From Carya illinoinensis (Eukaryota; Streptophyta; Magnoliopsida; Fagales; Juglandaceae), in contig NC_056757.1 of the NCBI RefSeq assembly GCF_018687715.1, positions 23,660,501 to 23,724,500 of the forward strand: a stretch of DNA of 64,000 nucleotides, in the 5' to 3' direction. Both the position numbers and the translations under genes were made by a program. Positions 46,801 to 58,138 of the stretch are shown piece after piece. The first letter of the stretch is position 1. Each line of letters starts with the position of its first letter. A model generated the notes under the pieces. It was not told where the DNA came from and made no database searches. It saw nothing but the letters and a program-made list of their open reading frames with translations.

Positions 46801-47130
46801 TACTTGTCTCCAAGTCTTCTCAATAATAGATAAGCATTCTTTCGCCCCCACCCACATGGCCTCAAAGCTGAATAACTTCCTTCCCTTCTTTCTTATTAAA
46901 ACCTCATCCGTATCTAACCATAAAGGGATATGGTCAGAATAAGCTGCCACCCCATGCTAGACCCTCAGATTTGGATACATGTCACACCACAAAGAATTTG
47001 CAAGAAACCTATCCAATCTCTCCCTAATTACTCCAAGTAAATCGAGCACCAACAAAGCCCAAATCTCTAAGCTCACAAAAGGCTAACACTTCGATTACTC
47101 CAATCTCTAATCTCTAAGGACCCGCACCAT
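43811..47130 (-). mobile_element. L1-type LINE, near full ORF2 but broken
   Basis: Minus-strand non-LTR retrotransposon. Right to left: end of the endonuclease (RERLDRFLANSLW near 47020, AYSDHIPLWL near 46935), linker with MWLREGDSNLRYFHSKA (46650), RT (NHTFITLIPKKASPS, DFRPISLHKILSKVIANRL, LRLDMSKAYD; 46330-45880), the second RT part (LLFADNS near 45640), zf-RVT (FWKCLWLLKILKKMKIFAWK, 44590-44500) and a terminal RNase H-like domain (LKLNVDGATF near 44065). Stops and frameshifts separate the pieces. The 5' part of the endonuclease is missing. Confidence 0.88.
45446..45470. repeat. C-rich homopolymer run in the LINE
   Basis: About 15 consecutive C residues (G on the LINE strand), encoding a poly-Gly run within RT. 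This is a replication or assembly hotspot. Confidence 0.8.
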
Positions 47131-47384
47131 GCAAGCAAGTTAAAAGTAAGCCACATAACTAAAAAATGTGGGTTAATTACATAATTGATCCCAAAATTTT
47201 TACTAGTTTGCAAAACTTTTTACCACTTAATTTTGCATATGAAAACCCCATTTTCATAGAAATTTGCATTTTAATACTTTCACAGATCTTCTAATATGAT
47301 TTTTAATGGCAAATTGGAGACTTGGGTCAGACAACACATGTTAGAAAATTAAAATTCAACAGATGACACAAATATTTTCGTATT

Positions 47385-47908
47385 TGTTGGGTCTAATTAT
47401 ATTCAATATTGAAGAAGTAGTCAATAATTAACGATTAAAGGCCATAGCCATGCAAGATCCCCTTGGTAGAGTATGATAAAAGGACATAATAGCATTAAAA
47501 ACCATGGTATCCCTGTAATATCTAGATCCATTCATAAAGATAAACCCTAGAGGAGCCTCTTAGCTAGGCATGTAAGCAGGAAAAATTAATAAACCACATT
47601 ACGGTGAGATATGTATCGGCATTAGATAAGGTGCCATTACCGGCTAAATCGTGCCGAAGAGGGTAACATGCCAAAGCTAGCCACTAAGAATTGTATCTAT
47701 CGAAAAATCTAGCCTTACTAGATTAGTCCAACCCTTACAAATATCCCAATAGATACATACTCTTTTGAGGGATTCTTGAGTAATCATAATATGATAACCT
47801 ATTGCTGACTTAAGCAGCGGATGCATCCCCCACTAGGTACCCTAAGTCTTTATTTTTTGTTGTAGGTCAGTAGAGCGCGCCACAATCATACTAAAAATTG
47901 CATCAACA
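47385..47908 (+). repeat. 5' LTR of element B
   Basis: 524 bp, TGTTGGGTCTAA to GCATCAACA. Aligns with 55748-56165, for example TATCCCTGTAATATC and GATACATACTCTTT. Confidence 0.85.
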
Positions 47909-47911
47909 GTT

Positions 47912-47931
47912 TGGCGCCATCTATGGAATCC
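47912..47931 (+). promoter_or_regulatory. Primer-binding site of element B
   Basis: TTGGCGCCATCTATGGAATC lies three bases after the LTR end. TTGGCGCC-TCT-TGGAA-type sites are usual in Tat elements; the tRNA is not assigned. Confidence 0.7.
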
Positions 47932-47950
47932 TTGATAAAGGATCCTCAAG

Positions 47951-48400
47951 ATGCTTGCGACTATGCATTCTCATAAGATCCGACGCCAAGAAGTGACTGA
48001 GATGCAAGAGCAAGTAAGCAATAGGATGGAGAGGAGGAGGTTTACGAAGATGGAGGAGATGATGAACAAGATGGCTTTGGACATGGAAGCCTTACCAAGG
48101 GAGAATGAAGACCTAAAATGGCAAGATGCGAGGTTTGAAGTAGGCATTGGTCAAGACTGTAGCAATCCATCGGACAGGAAGTCCCAAAGTGAGGGGTGAC
48201 CCCAAACGAACAAGAGGAGAGAAAAAGAGGATGCATGACAGCTTGGGCGACCTAATGGATAAATATGAAGAGATGGCAAAGTGAGTGGAGACATTGCTGT
48301 TTGTCAATAACCTCTTCAACAATGCTAATCTACCATATAGCCCAACTATCAAGGCGACGCCCCTCCCCCCAAAGTTTAAAAGTCAGTACCAGTCAAAATC
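47951..48400 (+). pseudogene. Gag N-terminus of element B
   Basis: Starts MLATMHSHKIRRQEV and is Met/Glu-rich (MERRRFTKMEEMMNKMALDM). After a frame change it continues FNNANLPYSPTIKATPLPPK, which is the conserved entry to Tat-lineage gag. Similarity then stops near 48390, where integrase-tail sequence begins. Confidence 0.65.
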
Positions 48401-48780
48401 CACGTACCAAGTCACTAAGTCCAACACTACAATGAGGAAACAAACAATAAGAGCTTGGAGGAAATGCTCAGCCTGCTGGAGGAAATGAGAGAAGAGGTGG
48501 AGCTAAGGTTTGAAATCTAAAAGAAAAGGAGCGCATGGTGTTTCAATAAAAAGTCAAGCCCTGATCATTCAAAGTCAGGGATCTGTTGCAAAGGAAAGCA
48601 AGAACGATGACCAACAAGCAATAAGAGGGAAAACTCATACGCAAATGGGAAGGACCATACGTGATAGTAGCAAGCAACAGACCAAGCTCATACCATTTGA
48701 AAGATATGAACGAGGAGAGGCTACGCCACTCAAGGAACGCTAAGGAGATATATTGTTTAGAAGATTTCATGTAATTTGAA
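48400..48780 (+). pseudogene. Integrase C-terminus of element B, joined to gag by deletion
   Basis: About 48425-48500 reads EEMLSLLEEMREEVELRFE, the conserved helix near the end of Tat integrases. About 48640-48770 reads WEGPYVIVASNRPSSYHLKD and on to a stop. Everything between the gag start and here is missing. Confidence 0.65.
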
Positions 48781-48869
48781 CAAGCAATAAAATAACATCC
48801 CCTCTGACTTTTGATATTTTATGCAAATACTTACTGTGTGTCACTTTCCAAGTCAGTTGTGACTCTTCG

Positions 48870-50950
48870 GACCATTAAGCCAAGCATTAGCAACGTGTAT
48901 GTAGCCAGCTCTAATACTCACACTTAGTGATCAAAGGCTAACAATGCGCATGTTATCGAGGTTAGCTTTCACCCAAGCAACAATCAAGAAGGCCTCTCAT
49001 CAACTCATTAAACTAGGTGTTAGCAAAGCATATGAGATCGAGGCTAACACTCGTGCTAGTGATCAAACGCTAGCAACGCGCATGCGATCGAGGTTAGCCA
49101 TCTCCCAAGCAACAGTTGAGTACTCTCTCGCTCACTCATGAAGCCTAGTATTAGCAACTTGCATGCGATCTAGGCTTAGATCAAAGCAATGGTCAAGCAT
49201 ATCGTTTGCCCACCCTTAAGCTAAGTGTTAGCAACACGCATGCAATCAAGGTGGACACCTGCCTTGGCAAGGCTAACAATATGCATGCTATGGAGGTTAG
49301 CCTTTGCCCACGGGACAATTGAGAACAACTCTTATCCACTCATTAAAATGGGTGTTAGCAATGCACATGTGATCGGTGCTAACACCTGCACCTGGCGATC
49401 AAAGGCTAACGACAAGCATGGGATTGAGGTTAACCTTCACCCAAGAGTGATCGAGCATATCTCCCACCCACTCATTAAGCTGAGTTTTAGCAACAGGTGT
49501 GCGATCATGGCTAACACCCACACTCACAATCAAAGTCTAACAACAAGCACGTGATCAAGGTTATCCTTAACCCAAGCAACGGTTGAACACATCTCCCGCC
49601 CATTCATTAAGCTAGGTGTTAGCAACAAGCATGCAATCAAGGTGGACACCTACAGTCGATGATCAAAGGCTAACAATGTGCATGTGATCAGGGTTAGTAT
49701 TTGCCCAAGGAACGGTTAAGAACAACTCTCGTCACTCATTAAGACAAGTGCTAGCAGCGCGCATGCGATTGGGACTAACACCTGCACCAGGCGATCAAAG
49801 GCTAACAACTCGCATGCTATCGGGGTTAGCCTTCACCCAAGCAGCTATCGAGCACATCTCTTGCCAACTCATTAAGCTAAGTGTTAGCAAGTGCATGTGA
49901 TTAGGTTTAGCCTTTGAGCCCAAGCAACGGTTGAGCACATCTCTAGCCCACTCATTAAGCCAAGTTTTAGCAACACACATGCAATCAGGGTGGATACTCG
50001 CACTTGGCAAGCAAAAGCTAACAACACACATATGATTGGGATTAGCCATTGCCCAAGGGATAGTCAAGAACAACTCCCATCCAATAATTAAGAAGGGTGT
50101 TAGAAACATGCATGCGATCAAGGCTAACACTCACATCTAGCATTCAAAGGCTAACAATGTGCATACAATCAGGGTTAAACTTCACTGGAGCAACGATCAA
50201 GCATATCGCCCACCCAGTCAACAAGCTAAGTGTTAGCAACATGTGTGTCATCTTGGCTAACACCCACACTCGTGATCAAAGGCTAACAACATGCATGCAA
50301 TCGAGGTTAGCCTTTGCCCAAGCAACGGTCGAACATGCCTCCCACCCACTCATTAAGTCGAGTGTTAGCAACATGGATGCAATCGAGGTGAACACCTACA
50401 CTCAGCAATCAAAGGCTAACAATGCGCATGTGATTGGGATTAGCCTTTGCCTAAGGGATAGTCCAAAACAACTCTCGCCCAAAAGTTAAGATGAGTGTTA
50501 GCCACGTGCATGTGATCGAGCCTAACACATGCACCCGGCAATAAAATGCTAACAAAGTGCATACGATCAAAGTTAGTCTTCGCTCAAGTAGCCATCAAGC
50601 ACATCTCCTTCCAACTCATTAAACCAGGTACCAGCACGCATGTGAACATAGCTAAACTCGCATCATCAAACAAAAGCTAATAATGCACATGTGATTGAGG
50701 TTAGCCTTTGCCCAAGTAGGAGTCGAACACATTTCTCATCCACTTATTAAGTCAGTTGTTAGCAACGCGGGTTCAATCATGGCTAATGCCCGCACCTGCT
50801 GACCAAAGGCTAACAATGCACGTGCTCATGCGATCTCCCTCCAACTCATTAAGCCATTAGCAATGCTCATGGGATCAGGGCTAACACTACTCCTGGCAAT
50901 CAAAGGCTAACAACATGCCTGCAATTGGGGTTAGTCTTCATCCAAGCAGT
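48870..50950 (-). repeat. Tandem repeat block of element B, about 17 units of about 131 bp
   Basis: Units contain AAGCTAGGTGTTAGCAAC, GCATGCGATCGAGG and GATCAAAGGCTAACAA. The GTTAGCAAC word recurs near 48880, 49010, 49145, 49220, 49345, 49480, 49608, 49742, 49873, 49960, 50095, 50226, 50358, 50490, 50625, 50755 and 50850. Most spacings are 127-135 bp, with shorter ones (about 77-100) from internal deletions. Reverse complement of the block in element A. Confidence 0.88.
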
Positions 50951-51179
50951 ATCGACATTAGTCATTGGTACGAGAATAACAAGTGATGAATGGAAAAAAT
51001 AAAAGAGGCAATGAAAGGTCAAACAATCAAAGGCAAACAACAACAAATCAAGGACCAAATCTATAATGTAGAGCAAAAGGTAGAAACTCGAACACAAAAT
51101 AACATATGAAATTACGTATTGAGTGTATAACAAGGCACGAGACTATCAAAATCGAAGAGAGAATATTACAAGCCTAGGC

Positions 51180-53198
51180 CAAAGGAATTGAGCTACTAAC
51201 TAACGGATGGTGAGGCTGCTAGTTCAAGAAGACTTTGGGCATCGCATCAGCTCTAAGAGACTCCAAGAAGACTGCAGTGGCCAAGTTTGAAAGAAAAGCC
51301 TTTAGATTCAAAGCATTCAAGTCTGCCTTAGAAATCGCTAACAAGAACCTCTTTAATGTCCTTATTCCAAGGTGGTATCCAAACCTCATGTCCAATCACG
51401 CACCTGAGTAGCCACAAAATGTTGGGGAGAAAGGTGAACAATTTCATCCCTTGAGGATTTGATCTCGATGTCCAACTCTTCAATGCATTTTTCTAACTTT
51501 GAAAGTCTCTCTTTCACAGTCTCAAGTATGCAGTAGAGCTAGAAGTAATGCCCATAGTCTTGAGCCCCTTCTTGCAGACTTGAGTGTAGTCTCCAATCAG
51601 GCCAACTTGTCACAAACAACATTGAAGTAAAACTGGAGGTGCTAGCAAGAGTCTTTATCCTATGAAGTTCTCCCCTCATAATCAGAGCAACGCCCTCATG
51701 CCTCCTCTAAATTAGCCTCAAACTTGTGGCCATGATTGCATTCAGCCTCCAACATATCTTCTAAAAGCATGGATTTATGTTTGGCCTCCCGCAACACCCA
51801 TCACAATCCTCAGTGAGGCAGCTCCAGTTGCATCCTCATCCATGTTTGTTTCCTCACCCAATATTGCTCTTGGTGAGAATGCCCCTTTAGTCCCCTTTTT
51901 TAGGGATGTTTCCTTACGCATACTTACTCCTAGCAAGGAAATGCATGGCTCCATCGAGCAATGGGAAAATCAACTCATGACTCCCTTGCCAACCTTGAAG
52001 CCACCTCTATACTATCCTCTCTAGTTGCCTTGCTAGTGGCTTCCACTAAATAGACAAGCCATACTTTACCCAAAGCAGCTGGTAAGGAACCCAATTCTTA
52101 CTCATACATTTGGTCCTTCCTCCACTAAACCTTCTACATTTGAACTACTAGCGGGTGACTTTTCACATCCTTTAATTGCCTAGATAGCTGAAGAAATTGG
52201 TCCCTTCTTTCTCTGGTGTGTGACCTCATCACTAGTTTGTGCCATTTCTGTTTCTGTATTGGTAACTAACTTGTGTTGTTCATTGTAGGGGTCACACTCT
52301 CTAGCCCACTCTGTTGCTTGTCGCCAATATAGTTTAGAGGAGAAAATTCAATCTTCACATTCCTTCAAAGAGGGAACTCACCTAGCTGCTTTAAAGGCTA
52401 GGGAGACGAAGGAAAAATGGGAGAAAGCATACTCCCGACTAGGCTCTCGCTTGCATGTCTAGGAAGTTGAGATCGCCATTTTGAGAGCTGAGGTTTCTGG
52501 CCTTCAACCCACCTTGGTTGTGGAGAGATACTTCCTGGAGGGAGCAGTGAGTGATTTGGAACAGGGGAAGTGTGATGGGTGGGGATCCATCCACGGGGGA
52601 AGTGGGCACTCCCCCTACAATATCAAGAGTTTCCCCACTAAAGACAGTAACTGGTGCTGATGAGGGTGAATCAACCATAGCCTCACCATCCTTGGACATG
52701 GTCTCATGGATGACAGGGCCTTGCTTTTCCCTTCCAACTTCCAATACTTCAACAAGGTCACTCACCATCATAGGAGAGGATGATGACTCAAACCTTTCAA
52801 ACACTGCCTTAGAGAAAGAACCTAAGTAGACATTCAGAATTGAGTCAAAGAATGAAACGTCTAACACTAAATCCAAATTCTGAGCCCTTGGTGAATGATC
52901 TCCATGAGGTGGTCAAGGCGTGCTGGTGGGGAAGAGGGTTGAGCTTCTTAGTGGCCACCAAATGAAGGGGTAGTGGGCAATCGAGGACATCTTGTGCCCC
53001 TCTTGGGACTAGCAAGGTTGTGTAATCCACCATAAGCATTACACTCTCGGTGTAGGGCTTCTTCCCTTTAGGCTCTGACAGAGTAAGGGAAGACCTCTTT
53101 CACCCATGAGAAGATCTTAGGACCTCTAAACGAGGGGCTTTATGGCCTACAACTCCCGATCAATCCAATGATACTAAAAAATAGTCTATTTTTGACAC

Positions 53199-53239
<41 letters not shown>

Positions 53240-54030
53240 CACGTCAAACTCAACATCATTTAAGTTCTCCTCAATCCACAAATAAACAATACCCAAATTC
53301 TTTGTGTCCCTCATGGAAAGAGTAAATTCAAAATCATGGTCGTTTGGAACACAACGCCACAAGGTTCTAAATAGAAACTTGTGGCGACCAGCCTCACTCC
53401 CAAGGAACTCCCATCATAATCCAAAAACAAAGAAAAACTTCTTGTCCCAATTTTTAACATTAGAATATCTAAGATTCCAAACGCACAACTCTGTAGCCCA
53501 TTCGCGAAATGAAACTAAACTAGTTCCCATCATGTTGCCTAACAAAATGAATGTAGAAAAACTTGTGAGCAATAAGATTAGGGCTTTCATGCCCCTCAGC
53601 CTCCAAGGCCTACCTCCATAGGACACAACAGGATAACATAATTCTCCAAGCATTGGGTAAGAGTTGGGTAGGTTCCATGCTCAAGAAGTCCAAAATGTCA
53701 CAAACAGGGTGACAAAAGGGGAGCCTTAGCCCCATCAGAAACATACCAACATCAGCAACCCCATCGAAATTAACAATGCCATGACGAGAGTCAAGGATGA
53801 TCATGTCCATTGTATCGAGAATGCGATTCAAGTCCTACACCAAGTCTAACTATGTTTGAGTAGTACTAGCAATCAAACGGCAACCCTTAAAGGCCACCAG
53901 CTATAATGAGCCTTGTCCAAAGAATTGCATAGTCTAGAAGACAGACAAGCAAAGCAGGAAGCGCTCCTAGGAGCCATTTGGGGGAGAAAAGTGAGAGGTT
54001 GGAAGGGAAGAGAGAGCAACTTCATTGGGC
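51180..54030 (-). pseudogene. Antisense Transposase_28-type ORF of element B, with an internal inverted segment
   Basis: The minus strand carries the family signature at 53830-53610 (GLRLPFCHPVCDILDF, then PTQLLPNAWRIM), then RLESRYSNVKNWDKKFFFVF near 53450 and a Ser/Pro linker at 52876-52570. The C-terminal coiled-coil region (SKLEKCIEELDIEIKSSRDE, then IVHLSPQ) is at about 51530-51420. Between them, about 51.80-52.56 kb, the same gene reads on the PLUS strand (LVPFFRDVSLRILTPSKEMH; KWEKAYSRLGSRL). Many stops are present. A companion copy is in element A. Confidence 0.65.
53203..53236. repeat. (GA)n microsatellite
   Basis: A GA dinucleotide run of about 34 bases within the antisense ORF of element B. 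Confidence 0.9.
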
Positions 54031-54479
54031 ACAAAAAGTGTAAGGTAAAGAGAGCAGAAGAATTGAAGCTCTAGGAGCAAGAAAGGGGAATAGAGGAAGT
54101 TACGGAGAAAAGATTATGATGGTTACGAGGAGGTGGAATGGCAAGGGATGGAATAACCGAAGCCACGGGGAAAACACCAAATGTCACGAGCAAAGAAAGC
54201 ACGTCGAACAAATCTCATGTTCCATGCTGCAAGAAGGGTTGTGTATCAAAGATGCTGACAAATTTGGTGGTACACGATACAATTAGTCAAAGGAGGTGAT
54301 TGAGTTGAATTATGGCATTTTTAATGCTTTTGGAACCAATATATATTAATTCTTTCATTACTTTATCATTGGTTTTATATGAAAAAATGAATAAATCAAA
54401 GTTGTGATTTTAATTGATTAAAAGCATGAATTTCTGCTCTAATTTTATCAACTGCCAATTAATATGGATTATGGTACAT

Positions 54480-54726
54480 TTCGCTCGAGCGGCGGCTTCT
54501 GGCCGCTCGAGAGAAGTTAGGCAAATTCAAACACTCGACTTCCGCTCGACAGTGGGCTTGAGAGAGATGCGGGAAAAGGGATCGCTTGAGCGGAGGCATT
54601 TGGCCGCTCGAGCGAATTCAGGCAGAGTCGAACGCTCGATGTTCGCTCGACAGGCCGCTCGAGCGAACTTAGGCAGAGTCGAACGCTCGATGTTCGCTCG
54701 ACACTCCGCTCGAGCGAATATCGCAT
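54480..54726. repeat. Repeats built on the palindrome CCGCTCGAGCG
   Basis: Four to five units contain CCGCTCGAGCG followed by AGGCAGAGTCGAACGCTCGA and TGTTCGCTCGAC. The last two are about 55 bp and nearly identical. Confidence 0.85.
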
Positions 54727-54759
54727 TTTTACATATCAGGGTTCATTCCGCCGTCAGAG

Positions 54760-54768
54760 TATATATAT
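54760..54768 (+). promoter_or_regulatory. TATA box in the LTR-like segment
   Basis: TATATATAT, about 35 bases after the palindromic repeat block. Confidence 0.4.
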
Positions 54769-55747
54769 GTTTTTTTTACATCTTAGGACGACTCTTGGGC
54801 TGGAAAACTCGGTTTTTGAGTAGAGAAACACTTAGAATTCATTTTTCCTTTGATGTTCGTTCAAATTCGAAGAGGGGGATTCATTCAATCGATCATTCAC
54901 GCAGCTACACAGTTTCCACTGGATCATTCACTCACACTGCAGCAGATTGAAGAACTCCTTGAGGGGTCCAATTGCCATTGCAGCTCAGCCTCCTCCACCG
55001 CTTCGAATCTTCATCTCCATTCAACTGGCTTGATCTTTTCAATTCCCTACTTGCTATTTTATTTCAGTTTTGAGTTTCTGAATTATTTTAGAGAATTTTG
55101 ATTTAGACGTTTGAGAAATTTATTTGTTATTCATTCAATTCATGTTATTTATTTTTATCGTTTTGTTAAACTTTCATTTTAGTGGTGATTACAATTACGG
55201 TGGTTTAATTTGAGAATTTGTGATTTGAACATAATGATGAACCCTAGAACATTGATTTTGGGGCTTTTCAATTTCAGTGCATGTTTTGTCAATTACTTCC
55301 TAATTTAGTTTAATTCTTAATTTAGTTTTATCAATTTCTGAGTTTAATCTATTAGTCCTTTACATTCCGATCCGACAATCAAAATCCAAAAATATGAATC
55401 TAGTCCAAGACTAGTGTCCTCTCCCATCCATTGCACATACCATCATTTTATTTTCTCTTTGTGAAGTTTTTCACCTTTTTCAACGAGTTTGATTTCTAAG
55501 TAACTTTCCCTGAGGAGACGATCTAGGAATTTATTCCTAATTATTACATGACATCCTCCTGCACTTAGGATAACTTTAGTGCTACTCATTTTTTAGTGAG
55601 TCAGGAGTAGGTGGATTTTTAGATATAAGGAACACAAAAAGTATGTTCGATGCTAGTGAAGGAAGGAACCAAATTCAAAGTGGATTATGTGGAAAGGAAA
55701 GATAAGATTCCAACGCATACACATGTAACAGGACTTTGTGGAGTAAC

Positions 55748-56170
55748 TATTGAGTCTAATTATATACAATGGGCAAGGAAGTAGTTACTGACAACTAAAG
55801 GCCAGAGCCATGTGCTGTCCATGTGATAGAGTGTGATAAAAGGACATAATAGTGATAAGTGCAATATATAGGAATAGAGATAGAGGCCAACCATAGTATC
55901 CCTGTAATATCGAGAGCCATTCACAAAGATACACCCTAGAGGGGCGTCTTAAACATGGGAACTTAACAAACCACATCACAACAAGATATGTATTTTTCGA
56001 GATACATTTAAGCTAGATATACGCATAGGATAGGCACCATTAACGATTAGATTGTGCCAGAGAATGTAACATACCAAAGCTAGGCACTAAGTATCCTATC
56101 TATGGTAATGCCTAGCCATACCAGGTTCTCACAACCCTTATAAAAATCCCACTAGGTACATACTCTTTAT
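55748..56170 (+). repeat. 3' LTR of element B, truncated
   Basis: Aligns with 47385-47775 and stops at ACATACTCTTT. The last about 135 bp of the LTR are missing, replaced by sequence with GGTCCGAACC motifs. Confidence 0.8.
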
Positions 56171-57120
56171 TGAGTCCATGGTTGGGGTTCAAACTAGAGG
56201 TGAGGTTTTTTCGGTCCGAACCTGAAAAATAGACTGGACAGGGCTGAAAATTGGTCGATTTCAGTCCATGGTATCTGAGAGATTCAGTGTTCAATCCAGT
56301 CCTAGGGTGTGGTTTTTTTGGATCAGACTAAAATGTTTACATATAAACTTTTTTAAATATTTTATATATATATATTGTTTTATATAGTAGTTGTATAAGT
56401 TAATTATGTAATTTTCATCTAACCTATCACCATTGACTATATAAAATAATATATGCTATCAATTAACTAATATATCATATGATAATATATGTTATTATAT
56501 GTACATACATACTCTATTGTTTACACTTAATTAAAGTAATTAGGTGATTTTTTTTTAAAGAATACCTAAGTTGCAAGTAAGTATGAATAATCTATGGACA
56601 ATGAAATTATTTAATATTTATTAACCATATAAAAATGTTAGAATTTTATTATAGGTCATTATGAAAACTAAAGTACTAAGTTAGTAACTATTAACATCAT
56701 AAAAAATAGTTTTTTTACACTTTTTTTAGGTCATAAAAGCCTTTTGTAAAAAAGTGAATCTCATTAATAAAGAATAGTTATTTTTACACTTTTTTAAGTG
56801 GAGTCCACTTCTTTATAAGGGCTTGTATGAGGCTTGTTTATTTAGGACTTATACAAATCATTTCTCATTTAATTTATGTTTCTAGGACTTTTTCATTTTC
56901 TTGTGTTTACTTATTGAGGTGTTGCTTATAGTTAATTTGGTTCTATTATCTTTAACTGTTTGTTACTTGGAGATTTTTCGAATTGTTTTCTTCACATATC
57001 TTTATATTTTTAGTTTGTTGTTTTGAATTGTTTGTTATCCTTTCTTTTTCTTTTTCTTTTCTCTTAGTTTATTCAAGAATTGATTACTTTTAAAAGCCGC
57101 TTTCATTTTCTCTATGATTG
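56171..57120. other. AT-rich non-coding DNA, possible MITE end
   Basis: 56190-56330 carries words like TTCGGTCCGAACCTG and CAGTCCATGG followed by a TA-rich zone, similar in style to the hAT MITE at 10162-10812, but no second end was found. Nothing else is recognised to 57120. Confidence 0.35.
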
Positions 57121-57440
57121 TGTACGAACCGGGATAATGGGTCCATATCCTAAGCTTCCTTCAAACACAAAGGTTTGGGAATACACTTCATTCATGTCTT
57201 TATTTATAGGATTGTGCCACTTAAATAATATATATGTAGCTTCCCGACAAGATTAATACGTAATAAAAGGATAAACATGATAAGAGATAAATATAATACT
57301 AATTAATAACTCATACTCAGGAGATAAAGATGGACTTAAGCTACACAAGACTCTAGGACTCTTACGAGATTCTAGGACTCTTTCAATTCCATGCAACCAC
57401 GTGATGATAGATGACTACTAGTAACTATCCGTAATAACTC
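57121..57440 (-). repeat. Left (3') LTR of element C
   Basis: Contains TATAAATA on the minus strand near 57203. Shorter than the right copy near its left edge because of a deletion. Confidence 0.55.
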
Positions 57441-57860
57441 CCACCCCCAACCTTACCACAATTGTTTGTTTTAACTTGAATAAAATTAGCATCACTGCTT
57501 AATTGAAACTGGCGTCAAACAATGAAACTAACTTCCTTTCTTCCACTTTCTTTTCTTCCAAAGTCTATTCTCCTTTTTTTTTCTTCCACAATAAAGTTTT
57601 TTACGTGATTATCTTGAGAAGCTCAAATTGAGCTTTTAATAGCAACATGATATTCGTGCCCTACAATAAAAGTGACTTTAAAAATTCCACCATTAACCTC
57701 TTATCTTCTCAAATGCTTTTAAAAGTAGGAACAAAAATAACATTTGACCCATAAATCTCGGTTGGCACACACTTTAGTTATATTTGATCAACATGAAGAT
57801 ATTCAAGGCAAGATTTTGTTTCACTTAGGAAGATAAGTTATTATAATCAAGTGGGGTATA

Positions 57861-58138
57861 TTAATGTTGGCGTTTCACAATAACAATTTCAAAGAAGGAA
57901 GATATTGTCACTTGCATTGAAATCTCAAAACCATTTTCAACTAGATCATCATTGTCCTCAAGAAAACTTTGTGGCTTACCTTTGATATAAACAATATCTT
58001 GAGCATTCATGACTAGCTCGTCTTGCATATTGTCACCTCTAGCGTCAAAGCTATCAAGTATAACATCTAACTCCTCTAGTGTCCCCATTTTTGCTATCAA
58101 TTGCTCAATGACATAAATTAAATCATCTACTCTTCCAT
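57861..58138 (-). pseudogene. Gag-like ORF of element C
   Basis: Minus-strand frame VDDLIYVIEQLIAKM, then EELDVILDSFDARGDNMQDE, ending at a stop near 57861. It resembles the N-terminal coiled-coil start of a gag protein. The start lies beyond the TRIM insertion: sequence right of the TRIM (60231-60165) gives an ATG after the primer site and joins this frame at the 5-bp target duplication. The apparent ATG at 58154 lies in the TRIM LTR and is an artefact. No later gag domain is seen. Confidence 0.4.

Larger units (their letters stand above)
54400..55620 (+). mobile_element. Possible solo LTR inside element B
   Basis: A 1.2-kb segment between the antisense ORF and the 3' LTR of B has LTR-like organisation: a palindromic repeat zone (54480-54726), a TATA box (54760-54768), and an end region with TCCCTGAGGAGACGATCT and CCTCCTGCACTTAGG, as in the outer part of Athila/Tat-type LTRs. 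No target duplication was established and the edges are approximate. A 178-codon open frame here (54414-54950) lacks any domain. Confidence 0.4.
47385..56170 (+). mobile_element. Element B: non-autonomous Tat-lineage retrotransposon
   Basis: Plus-strand element with a 5' LTR (47385-47908), primer-binding site, gag start, integrase tail, tandem repeats (48870-50950), an antisense Transposase_28-type ORF (54000-51180, minus) and a truncated 3' LTR (55748-56170). The two LTR copies align over about 400 bp but differ at many positions, so it is old. Protease, RT, RNase H and the integrase core are deleted. It is the same family as element A, in the opposite orientation. Confidence 0.85.

Noticed and set aside
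54414..54950. 178-codon plus-strand ORF over the palindromic repeats
   Set aside because: Repeated Arg/Ala-rich peptide produced by the CCGCTCGAGCG repeats; more likely LTR sequence.
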